Source: an uncultured Rhodospirillaceae bacterium
GTDB taxonomy: Bacteria; Pseudomonadota; Alphaproteobacteria; Rhodospirillales; UBA2165
DNA: 28,410 bases
Direction of reading: 5' to 3'
Assembly (NCBI GenBank): GCA_913041095.1
Contig: CAJWIB010000003.1
Coordinates: 1-28,410, forward strand
The translations under genes and the position numbers were made by a program. Positions within the stretch are counted from its first letter, which is position 1. The number at the start of each line of letters is the position of its first letter. The notes under the pieces were generated by a model that made no database searches, was not told the DNA's origin, and was given only the letters and a program-made list of their open reading frames with translations. This document shows positions 1 to 7,233 of this stretch, piece after piece.

Positions 1-1
1 A

Positions 2-151
2 TTCGATGTTAAGTTCTGGCAGCATGGATCTTATGAGCATCCGGGACAGCAATTTTATTACTGTACGCCAGCTTTTGTTACTGCGGATGAAACAGCGAGT
101 GTTGGCGATGATCTGTTGACGGCAGGAAGTGATGAACGCGTTTTAAATTAA
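2..151 (+). CDS. C-terminal tail of an unidentified CDS, cut by the left edge
   Basis: The frame starting at base 2 is open for 49 codons and ends in TAA at 149-151. The peptide is rich in aromatic and acidic residues, with stretches such as KFWQHGSYEHPGQQFYYC and ending SDERVLN. Codon use looks like that of a real gene. No start lies inside the window, so this would be the last part of a gene that begins to the left. I do not recognise the family. A chance open frame is possible because only 150 bases are visible. Confidence 0.4.
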   Translation, partial: FDVKFWQHGSYEHPGQQFYYCTPAFVTADETASVGDDLLTAGSDERVLN

Positions 152-679
152 AAACTTATCTCACGTAATATAATGGCTACCATTCGGCTGGTTGCCAATT
201 TTCCGCATGACTGTAAATTAAAGGGTTAAGACGCGAAAGTTGTTATGCCGTTAAACGCCACGGCGGTGAGCGTGGAATCCGTAGCAGCTGATTTTGCCGA
301 TACCAGCAGCTAAATTATTTTTGAGATGATCAACTAAATTATTTTTGAGATGATCAATTTGCCGGCTAAATTCACCATTGATTATCTGGATCACTTGAGA
401 ATTTTGGTATTTTCGTTCTGCCGGGAATATATCACCAGCCAAGCCCGGCCTGGACCGATTTTTCGATTTTCACCAACTGTAATTTCCAAGATGTGAGCTT
501 TGATCTTAAGAATAAGGTGTGGCCACCTGATAAAATCCAGCTCATCTGGGAAAGTTTTGTCAGTCGTCCAATCTTAATCGCCTAACGTCCTATATATTAG
601 GCGCAGCGTCGACAGAAATTCAAGATTTGACAAATAGCCTTGGTTTTAAGTTCGTCGCCGGTAAAGCGATCAGTTAAAA
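152..679. other. Non-coding stretch between the edge CDS and bclA
   Basis: About 530 bases with no gene I can support. All frames are broken by stops, apart from a 63-codon minus-strand frame (251-442) made largely of the tandem duplication at 310-357 and so of low value. No clear terminator for bclA was found. Short codon-like islands near 440-560 could be remains of a decayed gene, but none was recognisable. Confidence 0.4.
310..357. repeat. Perfect tandem duplication of a 24-bp unit
   Basis: Two adjacent identical 24-bp copies, 310-333 and 334-357. Each begins CTAAATTATT and ends GAGATGATCAA. There are no mismatches, which suggests a recent slippage or duplication event in non-coding DNA. 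Each copy contains TTGAG-ATG-ATCAA, which resembles an FNR half-site pair but with a 3-bp spacer, so I do not call it a regulator site. Confidence 0.9.
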
Positions 680-2263
680 TTAGTTAGACCGCAGCTTAAA
701 GCGCTGAATTTTCCCCGTCGCCGTTTTTGGTAAATCTTCAACAAAGTTAAACCAGTGCGGATATTTATAACGGGCCAAGCTTGATTTGCAGTGCTCCAGT
801 AATTCGGCTTCTAATTCTTCACCCGCATCTGCTGCATCGTTGAGCACGATAAAGGCTTCGGGTTTAATCAGTTTCTCATCATCTTCGCGGCCGACAATGG
901 CAGCTTCGAGGACTTTCGGATGTTCGACCAGCTTACCTTCAATCTCGACCGGTGAGCACCAGATACCGCCAACTTTCAGCATGTCATCGCTGCGTCCGCA
1001 ACAGAAGAAGAAGCCATCTTCATCGACGTAATAAGTATCGCCGGTATACATCCAGCCATCGCGTAACGCATCGGCCGTTTTCTCCAGGTTGCGCCAATAA
1101 AGCTTGAGCAGTGAATCACCTTTAATCATCAGCGCGCCGGTCTCGCCAGCCGGTACTTCCTGGCCTTCATCATCAACAATTTTTCCTTCATAGCCCGGCA
1201 CGGCCAAGCCGCTGGCACCCGGCTTAATATTGTCAATGCGGTTTGATAGGAAAATATGGAGGATTTCCGTTGTGCCAATACCGTCCAGCAGTGGAATACC
1301 GGTTTTATCCATCCAGCGTTTTAAAAGGTCTGGTGGCAAAGCTTCGCCGGCCGACGTGCAAACACGTATTGACGACAAATCTGGCTCGCTGTTCTCCATT
1401 GCCTTTAACTGGGCAGCGTAAAGCGTCGGTACACCGTAATAAATTGTCGGCTTAAAAGTCTCGATAACTTCATGAACCGCATCCGGCGTTGGAGGGCCGG
1501 GATAAAAGACTGCTTCAGCACCAACCCAAAGCGGGAAGGTCATGCCATTGCCCAGGCCATAGGCGAAAAACAATTTGGCGGCAGAAAAGCATATATCAGC
1601 TTCCGTGATGCCCAATATACCGACGGCGTAATGCTGACTGGTGACGACCATATCTTTATGCGCATGGACGACACCTTTTGGCCCACCCGTGGTGCCGGAA
1701 GAATAAAGCCAAAAACAATCACCCTCCGGACTGGCGGGTGAGGGGGTTAAATCAGGTGAGGCAGAGGCCATGTGCTTGGCTAAAGTATCGCCGTCGCCTT
1801 CTGTTAATAGGGCGACTCTAGGTTTGTGTGGAGATTTCTCCAGCGCGGCCATAACTTCGCCGGAAAATTCCGCCGAATATATTACCCCGGCAGCTTCCGA
1901 ATTCTCAATCATATAAGCGTAGTCTTTAGCAACCAAAAGGGTATTGATGGGCACTGGGAGAATGCCGGCCTTAATCGCACCCCAAAACACATAAAAAAAT
2001 TCCGCGCTGTCTTTAACCATCATTAGAACGCGATCATCTTTTTGAACACCTAGATCAATAAGGGCGTTGCCAGCGCGGTTCACATGTTCAGCCAATGTTG
2101 CGTAAGTGACTTCACCGCCATTGTGCACACGAATGGCAATTTTATTACCCCGGCCTTCATCCAAATGCCGGTCAATAAACGGCACAGCAACATTGAAGCT
2201 TTCAGAAAAATTAATACTTGCTGGTGTGGTGGAGGTATCTACGGAAACAGTGTTGTCAGACAT
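680..2263 (-). CDS. bclA: Benzoate-CoA ligase
   Basis: ATP-dependent activation of benzoate (or a close analogue) to benzoyl-CoA in the cytoplasm, the entry step of the box pathway. The 527-aa length is usual for the family. The AMP-binding P-loop YSSGTTGGPKG lies at residues 187-197. It is followed by the FFAYGLGNGMTFPL segment typical of benzoate/4-hydroxybenzoate-CoA ligases, the YTGD motif, and the C-terminal PKTATGKIQR motif with catalytic Lys518. The start is supported by AAGGAG 7 bases upstream. It lies 100 bp downstream of boxB, separated by a terminator-like hairpin and its own FNR-like promoter, so it can probably be expressed apart from boxCB. Exact substrate preference (benzoate versus 2-aminobenzoate or hydroxybenzoates) cannot be read from sequence. 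Confidence 0.9.
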   Translation of the reverse strand: MSDNTVSVDTSTTPASINFSESFNVAVPFIDRHLDEGRGNKIAIRVHNGGEVTYATLAEHVNRAGNALIDLGVQKDDRVLMMVKDSAEFFYVFWGAIKAGILPVPINTLLVAKDYAYMIENSEAAGVIYSAEFSGEVMAALEKSPHKPRVALLTEGDGDTLAKHMASASPDLTPSPASPEGDCFWLYSSGTTGGPKGVVHAHKDMVVTSQHYAVGILGITEADICFSAAKLFFAYGLGNGMTFPLWVGAEAVFYPGPPTPDAVHEVIETFKPTIYYGVPTLYAAQLKAMENSEPDLSSIRVCTSAGEALPPDLLKRWMDKTGIPLLDGIGTTEILHIFLSNRIDNIKPGASGLAVPGYEGKIVDDEGQEVPAGETGALMIKGDSLLKLYWRNLEKTADALRDGWMYTGDTYYVDEDGFFFCCGRSDDMLKVGGIWCSPVEIEGKLVEHPKVLEAAIVGREDDEKLIKPEAFIVLNDAADAGEELEAELLEHCKSSLARYKYPHWFNFVEDLPKTATGKIQRFKLRSN

Positions 2264-2299
2264 GCAAAACTCCTTTTATGCGGCGCTTAAAAACAATTA

Positions 2300-2337
2300 A
2301 GCCCCAATCGCGAAATGATAATAACGCAATTGGGGCT
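2300..2337 (-). terminator. Rho-independent terminator between boxB and bclA
   Basis: The arms GCCCCAATCGCG (2301-2312) and CGCAATTGGGGC (2325-2336) pair with one mismatch around a 12-nt loop. Read on the minus strand, the GGGGC arm is followed by a T-rich tail (TTAATTGTTTTT). It would stop or attenuate transcripts leaving boxB before they reach bclA. Confidence 0.65.
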
Positions 2338-2359
2338 CAGCTGAATTGATTTATATCTA
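2318..2359 (-). promoter_or_regulatory. Putative FNR/FixK-type class II promoter of bclA
   Basis: Read on the minus strand, 2359-2346 is TAGAT-ATAA-ATCAA, one mismatch from the FNR consensus TTGAT-N4-ATCAA. If its downstream end is placed at -35 (centre -41.5, class II geometry), the -10 window falls exactly on 2323-2318, which reads TATTAT (5 of 6 to TATAAT). Transcription would start near 2311, giving a leader of about 48 nt before the bclA ATG. The -10 element lies in the loop of the upstream terminator hairpin. Confidence 0.55.
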
Positions 2360-2363
2360 GTTT

Positions 2364-3782
2364 CTAATGGAACTTGATATATTCGAAATCTGGGTCTTTG
2401 CCTTGGATACCGCGCGCCGGCGCCGCAATCCATCCGGCCAATTTACCTGGCTCGGTAACAGGCACCATTAAGCTTTCGACGAAGGCGCGATCTTCATCGT
2501 TTGGCAGCCAATTACCAACATTTACATCCCACTCTTCTGGTGAAATGATATTGCCTTCAAGATCAACATTAATGTCAGCAAAGGTGCCTATATTACGGTG
2601 GAAAGCCTGGTGCGGCAGGGTCAGGGTGAAATCGATGCCAGCCCCGGTGAGCGTTTTGTTCCAGCGATCGACGCCACGCTGACAGTCATCACGATAATCG
2701 TCGCGCAGACGTTCATTGATCGCCGTCAAAGCGAAGGTATCCGTGCGGATAATACCGCTGCCATTGATTTCCGGAACTTTGTAAACATCGTTATCCAATT
2801 GATGGTCATCATCGATTTTCATTTCCTGGAAACGTCCTTTGAGGCCCATATTGTAGAAATTAGCCGCATTGGTGGATTTTTCCTGGCCAAACAGATCGAG
2901 GCAGACAGAGAAGTGGAAGTTCATCCATTTTTGGATGAGCACCAAAGGAATGCCGCCATATTGGGCAACGTCCATGGTGTCATGCTCTTTGACCAGTTCC
3001 GCGCTACGTTGAACGACACGGCCAACTCCAGTTTCGCCAACGAACATATGGTGGGCTTCTTCGGTGAGCATGAAGTTGCAGGTTCGGGATAATGGATCAA
3101 AGCCGGATTCAGCCAGTGCGCTCAGCTGGAACTTGCCATCCCGATCCTGGAAATAGGTGAAGCAGAAGAACGATAACCAATCCGTCGTCGGAATGTTAAA
3201 GGCTTCAAGGATGCGAGGTTTGTCAACATCACCGGAATGGCGTTGCAGCATTTCCTCAGCTTCTTCGCGGCCATCTCGACCAAAATAAGCGTGCAGCAAA
3301 TAAACCATCGCCCAGAGATGGCGGCCTTCTTCGACGTTCACTTGAAACAGGCTGCGCAGATCATAAAGCGATGGGCAGGTGCGACCGAGTGCGCGCTGCT
3401 GCTCAACCGAAGCCGGTTCAGTGTCACCTTGAGTAACAATCAGGCGGCGCAGCTCAGCGCGGTATTCGCCGGGCACTTCCTGCCAGGCCGCTTCGCCTTT
3501 ATGGGCACCGAAATTGACTTTGCGGTCCTCCTCTTTATCGGCCAAGAAAATGCCCCAGCGGTAATCCGGCATCCGCACCATATCAAAATGGGCCCAGCCT
3601 TTGGCGCTGACATCAATAGCGGTGCGCAGAAACACTTCATAGTCGTGACTTTCGACCGGGCCGAGTTCGTTCCACCAATCAAGGTAAGCCGGCTGCCAGT
3701 TTTCCAGCGCCCGCTGGAGGCGGCGATCATCAAACAGGTCGACGTTGTTTGGAATTTTTTGTGAATAATCAATCTTGCTCAT
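2364..3782 (-). CDS. boxB: Benzoyl-CoA 2,3-epoxidase, diiron oxygenase component
   Basis: Uses O2 to convert benzoyl-CoA to 2,3-epoxybenzoyl-CoA, with electrons supplied by the BoxA reductase. At 472 aa it is full length for BoxB. The diiron ligand set expected for the family is present: Glu122, Glu152 with His155 (EGRH), Asp213, and Glu242 with His245 (EEAHH). The spacing equals that of characterised BoxB with an offset of two. The start lies 2 nt after the boxC stop, so translation is probably coupled. No boxA is present in the window, so the reductase must be encoded elsewhere or be a different protein. Because the reaction needs O2, this marks an oxic or micro-oxic pathway, not the anaerobic benzoyl-CoA reductase route. 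Confidence 0.95.
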   Translation of the reverse strand: MSKIDYSQKIPNNVDLFDDRRLQRALENWQPAYLDWWNELGPVESHDYEVFLRTAIDVSAKGWAHFDMVRMPDYRWGIFLADKEEDRKVNFGAHKGEAAWQEVPGEYRAELRRLIVTQGDTEPASVEQQRALGRTCPSLYDLRSLFQVNVEEGRHLWAMVYLLHAYFGRDGREEAEEMLQRHSGDVDKPRILEAFNIPTTDWLSFFCFTYFQDRDGKFQLSALAESGFDPLSRTCNFMLTEEAHHMFVGETGVGRVVQRSAELVKEHDTMDVAQYGGIPLVLIQKWMNFHFSVCLDLFGQEKSTNAANFYNMGLKGRFQEMKIDDDHQLDNDVYKVPEINGSGIIRTDTFALTAINERLRDDYRDDCQRGVDRWNKTLTGAGIDFTLTLPHQAFHRNIGTFADINVDLEGNIISPEEWDVNVGNWLPNDEDRAFVESLMVPVTEPGKLAGWIAAPARGIQGKDPDFEYIKFH

Positions 3783-3784
3783 AA

Positions 3785-5434
3785 TTACACTCGCTTTATA
3801 TCGAAATTAGCTTGTTTGCCGGTGCCAAACAGTTTGAGGGCACCTTCATCACCGACCGCATTGGGGCGCTGGAAAATCCAGTTTTGCCACGCGCTCAAAC
3901 GGCCGAATATTTTAGTTTCTAGGGTTTCTGGTCCAGCGAAGCGGAGACTAGCTTCCATGCCGGTCAAGGCATCGCCGGAATAGCTGGCGCGTTCTTCAAT
4001 GGCGATACGAACTTCATCTTCCCAATCGATGTCATCAGGAATAAAGGTGACGAGGCCGAGATTTTCGGCGGCTTCGGTATCCAATTTATTGCCAATCTCA
4101 GCTTTGATACCGGCAATTTTATCTTCCTCACTGAGGAACCTGGTTTGCAGTCGGCTGAGATTATTGCACATTGGCAGTGCCCCGAAATTCATTTCAGTCG
4201 GTTGCAGTGTTGCCGCGGCAACGTTGGAACCTTCGAAAGTGCCATCGAGCATAAAGCTGCGATCGGCAGCCAAGACCAGTTCCATCAGCGTGCCAGTGAA
4301 GCAGCTACCCGGTTCAACCAGCGTGATAACGCTGCGGGATGAAACATCCAGGCGTTTGAAAGTCCGTTTAAGATACAACGTGATCTCATGAACCAGCCAA
4401 TCGTCGGCATTGCCGATCAAGGCTTGATCGGCAGCAGCAACGAAATCTGCGTTACCTTCTGTTTTAAAGACCCAGGTTGTGATCTTGTTTTCATTGGTCC
4501 GCAGGTGCAGAATTAAATCATCAAATTCTCGGGCGAAGGCGAGGGGCCAGAAATCAACACCGGCGGCATAAATAGCCGTGGCGTCCTGTTCAGGTTCTTT
4601 CTCAGGACCATGCACGGTGATTTCTGCAGTGAGCCCATCCCGGTCGATTTTGACCGAAATGTTTGAGTAGTTAATCTCGTCACCTGTGATTTCACGTTTC
4701 AGCGGTGTTAGTTCAATACCTATAGCATCGTCCGGACGCGACGAATCTTTGGCAAACTCCTCAGCCCGTTCTTTGGCGGTTTCGATGAGCTTCGAACGCG
4801 GCACCAATTCATCAACGAAATTCCATTGCTTAGCGCGCTTGCCTTTTAGGCCTTCGTTAAGGGTGCAGAAGTAATCAGCGTGATCGCGGCGCACGTTGCG
4901 CTTGTCAACTACCCGCGTCAGCCCGCCAGTACCCGGTAAAACTGCCAATAACGGAACTTCCGGCAGGGATACGGTGCTCAAGCCGTCATCAATCAACATA
5001 ATATGGTCAGTTGCAAGAGCGAGTTCATAGCCGCCACCTGCTGCCGTACCATTTACCACGCAAATATATTTCTGATCAGAATTAGCGGTTGAATCTTCGA
5101 TACCATTCCGGGTTTCGTTGGTGAATTTACAGAAATTGACCTTGTGGGCATGGGTGGAGGTACCGAGCATGGCGATATTAGCGCCGGCGCAAAATATGCG
5201 GTCTTTTGCTGAGGTGATGATGACGCTTTTAATTTCCGGATGCTCAAAGCGTAAACGCTGGGTCGCATCGTAAAGTTCAATATCGACGCCCAAATCATAT
5301 GAGTTCAGTTTGAGCTCGTATCCTGGGGCCATGCCGCCATTTTCGGCAACGTCCATTGCCAAAGTCGCAACCGGTCCATCGAAGGAGAGTTGCCAGTGTT
5401 TATACTGGCTGGGGTTCGTTGAAAAATCAATCAT
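3785..5434 (-). CDS. boxC: 2,3-epoxybenzoyl-CoA dihydrolase (benzoyl-CoA-dihydrodiol lyase)
   Basis: Hydrolytic ring opening of 2,3-epoxybenzoyl-CoA to 3,4-dehydroadipyl-CoA semialdehyde and formate. The protein has 549 aa, the usual BoxC length, roughly twice a normal crotonase. The N-terminal half has a crotonase fold signature: FCAGANIAML forms the first oxyanion-hole segment and NGTAAGGGYELALATD the second. The C-terminal half repeats a degenerate crotonase-like domain (GSCFTGTLMELVLAADRS). It is the first gene of the boxC-boxB unit. The 245-bp region upstream, shared with the divergent GNAT gene, carries a perfect FNR-type palindrome. The ring-cleavage product needs a semialdehyde dehydrogenase (BoxD) and beta-oxidation enzymes, which are not seen here. 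Confidence 0.95.
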   Translation of the reverse strand: MIDFSTNPSQYKHWQLSFDGPVATLAMDVAENGGMAPGYELKLNSYDLGVDIELYDATQRLRFEHPEIKSVIITSAKDRIFCAGANIAMLGTSTHAHKVNFCKFTNETRNGIEDSTANSDQKYICVVNGTAAGGGYELALATDHIMLIDDGLSTVSLPEVPLLAVLPGTGGLTRVVDKRNVRRDHADYFCTLNEGLKGKRAKQWNFVDELVPRSKLIETAKERAEEFAKDSSRPDDAIGIELTPLKREITGDEINYSNISVKIDRDGLTAEITVHGPEKEPEQDATAIYAAGVDFWPLAFAREFDDLILHLRTNENKITTWVFKTEGNADFVAAADQALIGNADDWLVHEITLYLKRTFKRLDVSSRSVITLVEPGSCFTGTLMELVLAADRSFMLDGTFEGSNVAAATLQPTEMNFGALPMCNNLSRLQTRFLSEEDKIAGIKAEIGNKLDTEAAENLGLVTFIPDDIDWEDEVRIAIEERASYSGDALTGMEASLRFAGPETLETKIFGRLSAWQNWIFQRPNAVGDEGALKLFGTGKQANFDIKRV

Positions 5435-5628
5435 CCTACCGTCTTATCCTCTATTTTGATGCCAAATAATATCTGACTATTAATTACAATTATTCAAAAG
5501 AATGATGTATAATACCTTGATTTCAGCTATTTATTCCGTGTAACACAAGCTTTTGGAAATCTTTTCGTAAATCGGTACCAAAATACCTATTTACATATAG
5601 AGCGCCTCGTTGCATTGTGTCAATAGAC

Positions 5629-5650
5629 AAAATTGATCTAAATCAATTTT
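5629..5650. promoter_or_regulatory. Perfect FNR/FixK-type palindrome between boxC and the GNAT gene
   Basis: TTGAT-CTAA-ATCAA at 5633-5646 matches the FNR consensus at all ten fixed positions. The symmetry extends two more A/T pairs each way, so 5629-5637 and 5642-5650 are perfect 9-bp inverted arms. It lies about 200 bp upstream of boxC and 34 bp upstream of the GNAT ATG at 5680. I found no -10 element at class II spacing in either direction, so whether it activates boxCB or represses or activates the GNAT-rrf2 pair is open. Confidence 0.75.
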
Positions 5651-5679
5651 ATACCTAAGTGATTGAATCAAAGAGAACT

Positions 5680-6141
5680 ATGAACACAGAAACACAATTT
5701 TTGCAGGTAAATATTCGTCCAGCCAGCATTGATGACTTGCAAAAAGTCGTCGATTTGGACGCCGAAATCACGGGTTTGGAGAAAAAGGAATATTGGGAAA
5801 ATCACTTTAATCGTTTCGCCGAACGCAATGGGCGGTATCTTATGATCGCCGAGTCGAAAACTCCCTGCGAGTTTCTGGGATTTATTGTTGGTGAGGTAAG
5901 TGGATGGGAATTTGGCTCAAGGCCCTGCGGTTGGGTATTTGTCATTGGTGTTGCGCCCTCCCATCGTGTCCAAGGCATCGGCGAGAAATTGTTCAATGCC
6001 ATGTGTGAGGTTTTGAAGGCTGATGGCGCCGATTCGGTACGGACTATGGTTGGACGGGATGATCAGCTCAACATGTCCTTCTTTCGTTCGCAGGGCATGA
6101 TGGCCGGACCCTTTATTGAATTGGAAAAACCTCTTTTTTAG
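5680..6141 (+). CDS. GNAT family N-acetyltransferase
   Basis: An acetyl-CoA-dependent acyltransferase of the GNAT fold, 153 aa, substrate unknown. The acetyl-CoA-binding segment VIGVAPSHRVQGIGEKL holds the R/Q-x-x-G-x-G/A signature, with beta strands and a C-terminal FFRSQGM segment in the normal order. I prefer the ATG at 5680, which has AAGAG just upstream, over a GTG at 5659 that would add seven residues inside the putative control region. It is divergent from boxC and 24 bp upstream of the rrf2-type gene, so the two probably form one transcript. A role in the box pathway is possible but rests only on position. Confidence 0.8.
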   Translation: MNTETQFLQVNIRPASIDDLQKVVDLDAEITGLEKKEYWENHFNRFAERNGRYLMIAESKTPCEFLGFIVGEVSGWEFGSRPCGWVFVIGVAPSHRVQGIGEKLFNAMCEVLKADGADSVRTMVGRDDQLNMSFFRSQGMMAGPFIELEKPLF

Positions 6142-6165
6142 TAGAATCATGATTGGAGAGCATAG

Positions 6166-6612
6166 GTGAAACTGCAAAAAGCCACCCAATACGGATTATA
6201 TGCGGTTTTGGAACTTGCCCGAGATCCGTCCCACCAATTGTCGGCAACGCATATCGCCGATATCTATGGCATATCATCCAATCACCTTGCCAAAGTATTG
6301 CGTGATCTTGGCCGCGCCGGCTTGGTTAATTCGGTGCGGGGTGCCGGTGGTGGTTACCGTTTCTCCGGTAATTCTAAACGAACAACCCTGATGGATGTTA
6401 TCAATATCTTTGAGGAAATTGGCAGTGATTCGACCGCAGCTGCTGATCCCGGAGATGCAACCGATATCGGTTGCGCGCTGCTGTTAGTGTTGGGTGAAAT
6501 CGATGATATCGCTCGGGCGACCTTTGGCTCAATCACCTTGGACACACTATTAAAAACCATGCACTGGCAGCGAGAGCGGGAAGAGAAGTTACAGAATCCA
6601 GCTGTTGTTTAA
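6166..6612 (+). CDS. Rrf2 family transcriptional regulator
   Basis: A winged-helix DNA-binding protein of the Rrf2/IscR/NsrR family, 148 aa. The N-terminus KLQKATQYGLYAVLELA, the helix-turn-helix around residues 25-60 (HIADIYGISSNHLAKVLRDL) and the wing GAGGGYRFSG are typical. Characterised Fe-S members carry three cysteines in the linker. Here only one Cys is visible (DIGCALL), so Fe-S sensing of the IscR or NsrR kind is unlikely, and redox sensing through a single thiol or ligand sensing is possible. The GTG start at 6166 has GGAGAG upstream at good spacing. It probably controls itself, the GNAT gene or the divergent box genes. Confidence 0.85.
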   Translation: MKLQKATQYGLYAVLELARDPSHQLSATHIADIYGISSNHLAKVLRDLGRAGLVNSVRGAGGGYRFSGNSKRTTLMDVINIFEEIGSDSTAAADPGDATDIGCALLLVLGEIDDIARATFGSITLDTLLKTMHWQREREEKLQNPAVV

Positions 6613-6625
6613 AACTGTTTAATTT

Positions 6626-6649
6626 AAGCAGAATTGGTTTTGGCTGCTT
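6626..6649 (+). terminator. Weak hairpin after the rrf2-type gene
   Basis: AAGCAG (6626-6631) and CTGCTT (6644-6649) form a 6-bp stem, followed after a few bases by a T-run (ATTTTTTC). It could end the GNAT-rrf2 transcript, but the stem is short. Confidence 0.3.
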
Positions 6650-6706
6650 CTATTCCATTTTTTCAAGTTTTATTAAATCAGAGAATTTACGGGAAATAGT
6701 AAGTTG

Positions 6707-7210
6707 ATGCTAAATCAATGTATATTGATAATGGGCATTTCCGGTAGTGGGAAGACAACTACTGGTAAATTATTGGCTAACAAAATTGGTGGTGATTTTT
6801 TAGATGCCGATGATTTGCATCCACGTTGTAATATTCAAAAAATAAAAAATGGCTACTCTTTAACTGATCAAGATAGAGCCCCATGGTTGGAAGAAATTAT
6901 CTCTGCAATTACGAATTATCATCGTCAATAAATTCTGGTTATCGCCTGTTCTGCTTTAAAAAAATCCTATCGGGAAAAAATGGGTCGGCAAAACTACACT
7001 CTCGTCTTCTTAGATGGTTCAAAAACTCAAATTTCAGAAAGGTTGGCAAGTCGAGAAAACCACTTTATGCCTCAAACTCTTTTAAAATCACAATTTAACG
7101 ATCTTGAGAAACCCTCGACCGCTTTAAATATTTCTATTTCTGATACGCCAGATGAGATCGTGCGGATCATAATACGCGAACTAGGGATATTTGACGTGCA
7201 AAGGAACTGA
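6707..7210 (+). pseudogene. gntK: Gluconokinase interrupted by one in-frame stop
   Basis: Gluconokinase phosphorylates gluconate to 6-phosphogluconate. The reading frame 6707-7210 spells a whole family member of about 167 residues: P-loop GISGSGKTTTGK, DADDLHP, DRAPWLEEI, ACSALKKSYR, FLDGS, and ENHFMPQTLLKSQF. A single TAA at 6929-6931, after NYHRQ, splits it. Both halves are in the same frame, so this is one nonsense change, not a frameshift. The second half keeps its conserved motifs, so the mutation is recent, is an assembly error, or is read through. The gene is more AT-rich than its neighbours and has no visible functional link to them. An in-frame ATG at 6980 is unlikely to give an active enzyme. 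Confidence 0.85.
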
Positions 7211-7233
7211 TACTGTTTCACTCTGCCGGTTGA

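Noticed and set aside
325..357. TTGAG-ATG-ATCAA in both tandem copies as an FNR site
   Set aside because: The spacer is 3 bp and one half-site has a mismatch; no gene is placed to use it.
2598..3764. Long plus-strand frames of 164 and 175 codons opposite boxB
   Set aside because: They are antisense shadows of boxB, whose diiron ligands fix the minus strand as coding.
5508..5513. TATAAT on the plus strand as the GNAT promoter
   Set aside because: The -35 region at 17-bp spacing is poor (TACAAT) and the leader would be about 160 nt; not strong enough to call.
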